A stretch of DNA of 64,000 bases from Cladophialophora immunda (taxonomy: Eukaryota > Ascomycota > Eurotiomycetes > Chaetothyriales > Herpotrichiellaceae), in NCBI RefSeq assembly GCF_000835495.1, contig NW_015622546.1, forward strand, positions 808,883-872,882, given 5' to 3'. The position numbers were made by a program, and so were the translations under genes. The notes below the pieces were generated by a model. That model saw only the letters and a program-made list of their open reading frames with translations, did no database searches and was not told where the DNA came from. Positions 56,085-64,000 of the stretch are shown one piece after another (within the stretch, counting starts at the first letter, position 1; every line of letters begins with the position of its first letter).

Positions 56085-57234
56085 CTAGGTGTACTTGTTC
56101 TTCTTGTGCGCGACGCGCTCGGCCTCGGGGTCGATTGTACTACGGGGGTCCTTGAACTCGAGCCATCCGAGCATGGGCTGACGTGGGATTAGCGGGAGGA
56201 ATGAAGCAGGGGAAAGATGGTGGTGGGAAGGAACTCACGTCACTCAGGGCGTAGCCCATGATTTTCTGGATCCGGACGGGCAGGGTTTTGGCAATCTCGG
56301 GCGGCACGGCGAGGTACTGATTCTCCTCCTGGCGCAGCCAACCGCGGGTCATGAAGCAGCTGAACAGCAGTCGTTCCTCGTCGGCGGTGGTGTTGGCGCT
56401 GCCGCCGTGGTAGCAGCTCGAGAGCATGATGAAGCCGTCGCCGGGGTTGAGTTCGGCGTAGTGGGCGAAGCGTTCGTCGGGCGGGTGCTCGGTGGCCTCG
56501 AGGTGGCTGGCGGGGATGAACCTGGTGGCGCCGTTGGCCTTGGAGGTCTTTGTGCCGGCGACGAAGAAGCCGATGCCATACTCGCGCGAATTGGTGCGCG
56601 GGTAGACGTCGACGCGCGGCCGGTCGGCGTAGTGGATGTCGTCGTCGCGGTGCAGCGGTTGGTCGTAGCTGTTGCCCGGCCGCACGGAGAAGGCAATGGT
56701 GTTGTTGAGCTGCGGCGGCGACACGTTGAGCGTGTCGCGGTTCCCGTACCACGGGTAGCTCTTGGTGGTCAGGAAGCGCGCGCACACGGCCTGGTACAGC
56801 TCGTTGCCGACCAGGTCGACGGCGAACGTGCGCGACTTGGCGCACAGCCCAAACGCCCGCCGCGTCGAGGGCGGGAAGAAGTTGTTGTCGGCCTCCCAGG
56901 GCACGTCGGCCTCGAGGTGCGGCCGCACGTCGCGCTCAATCTGCGCCAGCGCCTCCGTCGACAGGATTCCCCGGACCACGACGCCGCCCACGGCCCTCAG
57001 CCCTTCGACCACGTCGTCCACCTGCGCGTCGGCCGCGTCGAACACAGGGACCGCGACCTGTTGGCGGGCCGGCCATGCTCCCTCGTCGCTCCCGGCCAAC
57101 ATGCGCTCGTACGAGATGAACGCATCCTCGTGGCGCACCGTCGGAGGCGCAAACGACGACTTGGTCCCGTGAGAGGCAGCCTTCTCCAACCCCGCCGCCA
57201 CCTTGGTGATCTCTTCCGTCCCGAGGCTACCCAT
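56085..57234 (-). CDS. Phytanoyl-CoA dioxygenase (PhyH) family protein, two exons
   Basis: Exons 56239-57234 and 56085-56177 join in phase 0 to give 362 residues. The start ATG at 57234 is followed by MGSLGTEEITKVA. The double-stranded beta-helix fold of Fe(II)/2-oxoglutarate enzymes is shown by QPLHRDDDIHY (His195 and Asp197 as iron ligands) and SSCYHGGSANTT (distal His276), with Arg in EERLLFSCFMTRGW for 2-oxoglutarate. The short second exon (PMLGWLEFKDPRS) carries a conserved C-terminal tail. Fungal PhyH enzymes hydroxylate or desaturate small molecules, often within metabolite clusters. It ends 175 bp from the convergent amidohydrolase gene and is divergent from the transporter. Confidence 0.85.
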
Positions 57235-58075
57235 GATTATCTGACAGAATCAGGAAATCCAGATAAGGGAGATGCACGCGTGTGTGTATCAACAACTATC
57301 AGTGCGGTTAGACGCTTTTCCTTTTATCCCACTGATAACGCGGCCGGGGTGATCCAAAAAAGAAGTCAGCAGTTGCCCATCGGCAAGAAGAAGCAAGGCA
57401 GATCATGCCTCTTTCATTGGCACACGCAGTTTGTTCCTTCGGCGACGAACATGTCCAGCGAGGTCTGCCACGTCTATGGCCTGGGCTGTTATCAGGCTCG
57501 CAGAGTGCTTGGATTTTCTGTGGGAAGTGGCAACTTGTCCGCCCCGAGACCGCCCTTGCAAACTCGTCAATGCGCCGTCGAATCGCCCTTCAAACACCGA
57601 GGAAGATCACCAAGATGCCCTTCCCCACGGCCCAGAAGTCTCCAAGTCGTGGCGCACAGAGACAACCACGGCCGGTGCACGGAACTCTTCTTGCCACCTT
57701 TGGTCATAGCCTATTCCCGTTTCACCATTGGATTGTCTCATCCTGGCCATGCTCCATCAACGTGGCGCCTCCGCTCAGTCGCCGACCTAACCAGAGATTG
57801 CAACCCAGGACGCAGGCCTTGCTCCCACTGGTCTACACCTGGATCCATGTCCCGGAAAGGCATCGCGGCGCTATCTCCCTCCCTCGGGATGGGCAAGTGG
57901 TCCCCGTCTAATTCAACTGCTCTGCCATATCTCAGGTGGGCAACTCTTGATGCTGGAAATATGCATATATATGGAGCCGGGATATACATGAGAGCCAATC
58001 TTGCCAACCTCACCTGATCATTCTGCCAACATTCAGCCTGGACGACGACAATCTTCGGCCACATCTACTTTGGAC
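57235..58075. promoter_or_regulatory. Divergent promoter between PhyH and UNC93-like genes
   Basis: This 841-bp region lies between two divergent starts. The large plus-strand ORF that covers it is the antisense shadow of the PhyH gene running on. A CATATATATGG string at about 57963-57973 is about 100 bases before the transporter ATG and could be a TATA element. Confidence 0.4.
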
Positions 58076-59923
58076 ATGACCAACTCGAGCGCCCTCAAGG
58101 GCAAACTGCGGTTGAACCGCCCCTTCAACCAGAATTTTCTCATGGGATGTATTCTCGCTTGTCTGCCTGGGATATACCTGGCCTTGACGGGTCTGGGGGC
58201 CGGAGGAGGTCAACCCACTTCGCAGCACGTTGCATCCATCACAAACTCGTATGTACCAGGCAGGCTACTTGGCTCCGACGAGTCTGACGTTGCATAGCAT
58301 TCTTTATGGCGTCTACACCTTCTTTGGATGGTGTGCTGGCACGTTCCTGAACTATTTTGGCCCAAGCATCACCGTCTGTATCGGCGGACTCGGCTACCCG
58401 TGAGATCTTGCATCTGCTGTGGGAAACGACAAAAGTGCTGATTTCTCTGCCAGTCTATACGCCGGTTCTCTGTGGGCCTTTGGTAACGGTGTTGACCAAG
58501 CATTTCCTCTGTTTGGTTTGTCATTGCCCCCCCCTCCGAGGAGAGAACCTTATGCTAAGACGATTATAGCTGGTGCCTTTCTTGGATTCTCTGCCGCCCT
58601 CCTCTGGACAGGTGCTGGATTCATCCAATTTGCCTATGCGGAGGAAAAGGACAAGGCCAAGGTGAGGATTGAAACAAAACCATGACGGCTTCAGCACTAA
58701 TGAACTCATAGTACATTACGTATCAATGGTCTTTGTCGGCCGTCGGCGGCACCATCGGATCGCTCATTGCCTTTGCAGCCAACTTCCACAAGACCAGTGT
58801 CGATGGGGCCTCTGCCGCGGTCTATATTGTTTTCATCATCATCATGTGCATGTAAGGGATGCCGCAAGCTGCAAGAAGCATAACCTGACCTGTCTAGTGC
58901 CATTGTCGGTGCCCTACTGCTGTTGGTCAAGCCCAAGAATGTGGTCCGCGACGACGGTCGTCACATCGCCGTATTCAAGCAGCCCAACATCAAAACCGAG
59001 ATTGTGGGGGTGTGGAAGGTAATGTCAGACCCCAAGATTATCATTCTCCTGCCGGCCATGTTTGCCGGTGAAATGATTCTTGCTCCGGCGAGTAGTATCA
59101 ATGGTGAGTTTTCTCTACGCACGTCCTGGAGCAGCAGCCATCCACCTGTTACCCAGTCAGATATCAAATGGGCCTGGTTAATGACATTTTTGCAGGCTAC
59201 TTCTTCAACCTTCGAACGCGCTCTCTGGCCAACCTGCTGTTCAACTTCGTCATGATTCCGGCCCCGTTGCTCCTCGCCTGGGTCATGGACAGCCCGAAAA
59301 TCAAGTCGCGTCGGATGCGCGGCGTCGTCGGCGTGACCGCGATCGGGACCATCACCATGGCCTCGCTGGCGGGCGTGCTGGGATGGATCTGCGTGCACGA
59401 CATCGACCGGCACAAGACGCCGCCGGGGGCCGACTGGACCGACGGCAGCGCGGCCGTCGGCTACATCTTCCTCTACCTCTTCTTCGGCATCGTCGACGCC
59501 TGCTTCCAGATCGTCGTGCAGTGGACACTGTCGGCGCTGACCAACGACCCCGTGCTGTGCGCCCGCTACGCCGGCGCCTTCCGCGGCACCGTCAGCCTGG
59601 GCATGTGCATCGCCTTCACCCTCGACGCCCGCACCGTCAGCTACAAGAACCAGATCATCATCCAGCTGTGCGTGTACGCCCTGGCTCTGTGCTCGCTCTA
59701 CTACGTCATCTTGACCTACGTCAAGGAGACAAACTACTTTGCCGAGGAGAACGTCATCGTCCCCGTCGCCTTCGAGGAGAAGGCCATCGTCGAGGGCCTC
59801 GTCGCCGACGATGTCATCCGCCGCGAACGCGAACTCGAAAAGATCGCCCGCGGTCTCGCCGTTGACGACGTCGAGTCTACCGAGGCCGAGGCCGAGGCCG
59901 AGACCGTCCAGGTCAAGGGGTAG
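58076..59923 (+). CDS. UNC93-like MFS transporter, seven exons
   Basis: Exons 58076-58248, 58298-58399, 58454-58515, 58570-58661, 58712-58851, 58898-59103 and 59196-59923 join in phase to give 500 residues. All six introns are 46-92 nt with GT-AG ends. About 11-12 membrane segments are present. Recognisable elements are FNQNFLMGCILACLPGIYLA, ILYGVYTFFGWCAGTFLNYFGP, GYPLYAGSLWAFG, LGFSAALLWTGAGFIQFAYA and YITYQWSLSAVGGTIGS. These match the fungal UNC93/DUF895 group of the major facilitator superfamily. The C-terminal tail is acidic (EAEAEAETVQ). Function in the group is poorly known. Here it may import or export the compound handled by the adjacent enzymes. Confidence 0.85.
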
Positions 59924-60246
59924 GGCGAGGCCGAGCGGTGAACGAGAGGAGGGGAGGCAAGACGAGGACGAAGGTGAAAATAGTGCCAATTGGTTTTCAC
60001 GAGACCATCAAAGACCCGTTCAGATATCGTCCAGGTATATATATAGAGATGTTCCAACCCAACCGCGTTTCCCAGGCATACAGATTGCAACCACTCGTGC
60101 AAAACGGTAAAAACCTTGGGCCTCTCATAAATCTCGAACCCAATTCCTCTCCCGTAGCGCGTATTACTGTCTATCCTTGATCGGACGGAGGGACTGTTTT
60201 TCCGGGTGACAAGACACATCCCCTTCTCGGAGTATCATTTGCCTCC
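59924..60246. other. Convergent intergenic region, 323 bp
   Basis: The region lies between the 3' ends of the transporter and the regulator. It contains TATATATATAGAG at about 60036-60048, probably a 3'-end or terminator-type AT element. No gene was seen. Confidence 0.4.
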
Positions 60247-62700
60247 CTATCGAAATTGCTGCTGATGTTGAAACTGCGCCTGATCGTAATACATATCCCA
60301 ACCCCAGCCGGCATTGCCGTCGTGGGCCATCATCTGCGCCTGGAACAGGGGGTCGGTGAAGTACATTTCGGGCGCCCAGTCGGTGTGGGCGTTGGACCCT
60401 GCCAACGATTGGACGGTGGCGTCCTCGAACGGTTCCCCCAGTTCGCTGGGGTCGATTTGAGCGGCGGCGGTGCCACCACCACCACCCGTAGGGGTCGGGA
60501 TGGAGGAGGCCCTTGGGCCGTCGTCCGAGCCGTCCACGCCGTCGTCGTGTCTTGTCGTGGTCGTCGCCGCCGCCGGACGTCTTCCCGTCCGAGCACGCTT
60601 GTTCATCTTCTTGACCAAATCCTCGTAAAACATTTGGGCCTGCTGGGCCACGGAAGAACGGCTCCCCAGCTTGCGAGCCCACGGGAGTCCGCGCTGCAGG
60701 TTGCGCACGCCGGTGCGCGAGGTGGCCGGGTCGGCGCTGTTGGCTTGACGCGCGTGGAGCACCATGGCCAGGTCGAACTCGTGGATGCCGAAGTTCCACA
60801 GCGACCCCAGCAGGTCCTGCCGGTCGAGATCTTCACAGACATGTGAAATGTCCGTGGCCGCGCGGAACATGGTGTCGGTCCCCTCGGGAAGCAATGTGCA
60901 GAACCTTAGCAACGCCGCTTGGTAGGTGATGTGCAAAGTGGCCGTCCACAAGGTGAATCCCGTGCCTAAGGCACTCCCGCCGCCGCTGCCGCCGCCACCA
61001 CCAACAGAGCTTCGAGGTGGTTGTAGGGTCGTCGGTATACCCTTGTGCCACTGTTGCAGCTCGGTGAGGAGCGCCAGGGCTCGAGAATTGCGGTCGAGAT
61101 TGTTGCCTCGTCCACCGCCCTGGCGATCGCGGTCTCGGCAGGGCCGAAGCAGGTCCAACCAGCTAGATATTATGAGACAGAGATTGACTAATTCCAAAAA
61201 GAACCGCGTGTGTTCGGCCGACGGTAGTGAACCGGGATATTCGGGCTGAAAGTCGGCTTCTGTCAGATATTCGACGTCGCAATCGGCGAGGTTTCTGCAG
61301 AAAGATTAATTAGACAAGACACTCGGAGGGACAAGGGGCGCAATCTCTCACATGGCTCTTGGACGACCCCACTCGAAAGAACACAACGTCTACAATTGTC
61401 AGCACATATGGTCATGCAACGAGATCGGCACCTACATCGTGGACAAAAAGTGACCACCAGATACGCTTCCACTGTCTCCGCATCGGTTCGCTTGCATTGG
61501 CTTTGCCCAACGCACGGTGCATCCCTAGGCCCTGTACAGCAGCGTGAATACACATCACCCTTGTGAAAGAAGGGACCACCTTACCTGCGCTATCCTCACG
61601 GCGGTGCCGAGGCAAAGCCACATGTTTTGCAGGGTGTCGTCACAGCTGTCCGAGACAAACGTGCTAAAGAGGAGGTGAGACTGGACCAGCACCAGACGGT
61701 CTTGTTCGAATCTGTTCTCGACCAAGGCCTTGGCCCGGCCGTACAGTCTCCAGGAAACCTCGCCGTGAGGAAGTTTGAGATTGGGATGCTCAAATGTGGT
61801 CGATCCGGAGAGTAAAACGCTGTGTAGGAGGAGGAGAGACACGTTGGACGGTTTCGGCGCGGCGGAGTATCCTTTGAGAAAGGCGGACCGGTCGAGGATG
61901 GGCAGCGTGGCATGGACGCGGTCGAAAAAGGCCGCGATGAAGCTGTCGGCCACCTCGGGGCTGGGGAGGGTAAAGGAACCGTACAGGTCGAGGACGGCGA
62001 GTTCGGACAGGCCCATGCTTCGGGGAATCCCCCCGTGGGCGCGTTTGAAAAACGGGGCATCACGGTAGTGGTAGACGTCGGTCTGGAAGCCGCGGCCGAA
62101 TTCGTTGGCCAGCAGCCTCGCGACCGTCGTGTAGTTGTCGTTGAACGTGACCTGGTAGTCGCTGATGGCGCCGAGCGAGAAGTCTTGCGCCACAAAGTCT
62201 ACCAGGATGGAGGTCTCCTTGGAAATGTCGCCAAACCCGTCGGGGGACACCTCGATCCTTCGCGGGCTGTCTCCTTCCCCCAGACTGCCAAATCGTGCCC
62301 GGATCTCGTCCAATGCCGAGGGGATGGTGATGCGACCGACCTGTTCGACCGTCTCTGAAGCACTCGACGGGTTTGTGGTGCTGCCGGTCAGTCAGTGTCA
62401 ACGTCACTCGATATCGGCGGGTGGGCAGCGTCAGTCGCATACCTCGGGGCGCCCAACGAGGCTGCTTCTACAGCGCGAATAGGTCGTCTCCGGCGTTGGA
62501 GCCGGTCGCAGGGCAGACCGGAATCCTCGCACCGTGTACATGGATGGCCTCGCGTGGACAGATCACATCTCACCTTGCGGAGATGGCAGCTCGTGCAAGC
62601 GGCCGCCGCAGACTTGGAACCTGGATCGCAGTGAGTCAATCTTCCACGATGCAACACGTTCACAAATACCTGTCCGGCTGGACCGCTGCGGAGTGGCCAT
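60247..62700 (-). CDS. Zn2Cys6 transcription factor of the cluster, six exons
   Basis: Exons 62670-62700, 62443-62620, 61585-62380, 61436-61531, 61352-61389 and 60247-61294 join in phase to give 728 residues. The 31-nt first exon (MATPQRSSRT) brings the zinc cluster close to the N-terminus, with cysteines at 19, 22, 29, 38, 41 and 48 (C-X2-C-X6-C-X8-C-X2-C-X6-C). The fungal transcription factor domain follows, with DRVHATLPILDRSAFL, then GLGMHR, WKRIWWSLFVHD, the 38-nt fifth exon (TLCSFEWGRPRA) and INLADCDVEYLTEADF. These form the usual GRPRAI core only when spliced this way. Residues from about 500 are Gly/Ser/Arg-rich and poorly conserved. The layout is like AmdR/CTF1-type regulators of amide and lipid catabolism. 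It probably controls neighbouring enzyme genes. Confidence 0.85.
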
Positions 62701-63163
62701 TGAGCGATTGTCAGGGAGGGGGAGTCAGTGCCATGGGATTTCAGGCTGGTAGATTGTCGTCGAGATTGTCTCGATTGCATCCCACGTACATGTTTACAGT
62801 GCGTGGTGAGGAGGGAAGTGAGGCAAAAGGGCACAGGGCTGCAGAGTCTAGGCATGAATAGGTGGGACAGTGCTCCGTAGTAGGGTCTTGATCAGGGTTT
62901 TATTGGGTTGGCCTTAGGGGTGATCTTTAGCTAAGGGGAGACGCCCAGTAGCAGCCAATGGATTACCGAGCGCCCAGTCTCCCTCGAGTGCGCAGGCACG
63001 CAGGGTTCCTATGCGGGCGGCACCCAGGCGGTGTCACATGACTACGCGTACTACGCGGATCCTCAAGGACTTCCACGAATCCCATCTCTCGCACTCCATC
63101 TTCCCTCCACCTGTAGTCATTTCCTCCTGCACCCTGTCTGCGCCTGCGCCCCCCCTCCTCTGC
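62701..63163. other. Spacer between regulator and RidA gene, 463 bp
   Basis: This is the promoter side of the minus-strand regulator. The ORF that extends the zinc-cluster frame to 62855 is not needed when the 31-nt first exon is used. No other feature was seen. Confidence 0.4.
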
Positions 63164-63565
63164 TCACAACGTCGCCTCCGCCTGAATCTCGACAATCATT
63201 TCAGGAAAGCACAGCTTGGATGAGCCGACACACGTCCAGGTTGGCCGGTGGCCAGGGCACCGTTCGCGCCAGATCTTCATCATGACGGGTTCAAGGTCGG
63301 TGTCGAGCATGAATGTCAGGAACTTGTGCACGCCCAGCAGGCCCTTTTCGACGCCGGCCTTTTTCAACGCCGCCTCGACGCAGTCAAACGCCGCCGAGAT
63401 CTGGGCCTCGGCAGACGACGTCACCACCTTGCCCGTCTTCAGGTCGCAACCCGCCTGACCGGCCGTGATGACGATCTTGGCCGACGCGGGCAGCACAACG
63501 GCCTGGGAGAAGCCGTGGTTCTGGGCAAACTCGCCTCCGGGTCCGTCGTATTGATGAAAACTCAT
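63164..63565 (-). CDS. RidA (YjgF/UK114) family deaminase
   Basis: This single-exon coding region of 133 residues starts at the ATG at 63565. It has the chorismate-mutase-like RidA fold with VITAGQAGCDLKTGKV, QISAAFDCVEAALKKAG, HKFLTFMLDTD, HRPTWTCVGSSKLCFPEMIVEIQA. RidA proteins hydrolyse reactive enamines/imines released by PLP enzymes. The conserved Arg near residue 105-110 of the classic family lies in the RPTWTCVG stretch, where the usual R-(P/T)-x3-V pattern is modified. Upstream, a leader intron at 63612-63668 (GTATGT...CTCTAG) is likely in the 5' UTR. It lies behind the regulator on the same strand and may belong to the catabolic cluster. Confidence 0.85.
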   Translation of the reverse strand: MSFHQYDGPGGEFAQNHGFSQAVVLPASAKIVITAGQAGCDLKTGKVVTSSAEAQISAAFDCVEAALKKAGVEKGLLGVHKFLTFMLDTDLEPVMMKIWRERCPGHRPTWTCVGSSKLCFPEMIVEIQAEATL

Positions 63566-64000
63566 CCTGAACGCGTTCAAGGCTTCTCGAGTTGTGTTGT
63601 TGGTGCGGTCTCTAGAGTGTCATGTCAGTGACGGGGGCGCGTATAGGAGAGCCCCGAAAACGACATACCTGATTGTACTTTGGGCGGCGACCTAGATCGA
63701 CTCGAATCGAGAAACAGCAATCAAACCTCCAGCTTTGGATGCGGACGAAAATCAAACAGCGATCTGGAGGGCGGTATTATCTCTGTTTCCTTATAATAAC
63801 AGCTCCAAGTGGAATAGTCTTCACGTGGCTCTAATCCTCGACAATCAGCCTCTGGTTCCCGCCAGGGACTCTTCCCATGTTCCACAGCCCTGGGTGCTTG
63901 ACTTTGGCCGGCGACCCTCCGCCAGAGCTAACCGTACCATCAGGACAAGTCCGCTGTGTGTGGCACACCCATCCGACCCATTTAATATCGTTGCTCCGCA
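63566..64000. promoter_or_regulatory. 5' region of the RidA gene with a leader intron
   Basis: A GT-AG intron at 63612-63668 on the minus strand has a CACTGACATG branch-like string and sits before the ATG. Beyond 63700 there is no coding sequence, only a plausible promoter with TTATAATAAC near 63792. Confidence 0.45.

Noticed and set aside
56407..58017. Plus-strand ORF of 536 codons opposite the PhyH gene
   Set aside because: It is the antisense shadow of a GC3-rich gene; the minus strand encodes clear PhyH motifs.
62701..62855. Minus-strand ATG at 62855 as start of the cluster regulator
   Set aside because: The sequence from 62855 to the zinc cluster looks non-coding, and a 31-nt exon plus intron gives a natural short N-terminus in phase.
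1..64000. CRISPR arrays, bacterial operons, intact transposons, PKS/NRPS genes
   Set aside because: No direct repeat arrays, transposase or reverse transcriptase motifs, or megasynthase domains were seen; the introns show a fungal nuclear genome.

Overview
This window is nuclear DNA from a filamentous ascomycete (Pezizomycotina). The evidence is many 50-70 nt GT-AG introns with CTRAC-like branch points, eukaryotic housekeeping genes (Sec39, Sec61 gamma, a DCAF11/LEC14B-type WD protein, a CFIm68-like RRM protein), Zn2Cys6 regulators and a NACHT-WD40 (NLR-type) protein. I cannot fix the class; Eurotiomycetes/Chaetothyriales is only a guess. Exon structures were built by hand from splice signals, reading phase and family resemblance.

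Left part (1-30.6 kb), mostly core genome: the 3' part of SEC39, a single-pass membrane protein, a secreted GH23-like protein, two small uncertain ORFs, a DCAF11-like WD40 protein, a three-exon SSS1 (Sec61 gamma), a truncated and stop-containing CorA-like gene remnant, a large tandem DUF3433-type membrane protein (two apparent ORFs joined by one intron), a second large polytopic membrane protein, a CFIm68-like RRM protein, a Zn2Cys6 regulator and a Ser/Thr-rich secreted protein.

Right part (30.8-63.6 kb), accessory and metabolic: a divergent pair encodes a PrpB/PEP-mutase-type lyase and an aconitase-superfamily enzyme. Then come a fructosamine-kinase-like gene, a hydrolase-NACHT-WD40 protein, a broken MFS transporter, a MmgE/PrpD-family protein, an SDR, a small Cys-motif ORF, a dimethylformamidase large-subunit-like hydrolase, a PhyH dioxygenase, an UNC93-like transporter, a six-exon Zn2Cys6 regulator and a RidA-family deaminase.

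PrpD-like, aconitase-like and PrpB-like proteins together match the dehydratase, hydratase and lyase steps of a methylcitrate-cycle-type route. The amidohydrolase, dioxygenase, transporter, regulator and RidA genes look like a second, adjacent catabolic cluster. Both readings are inferences from gene content. The most interesting points are these two modules, the NLR-type gene between them, and two genes that appear to be decaying through nonsense codons.
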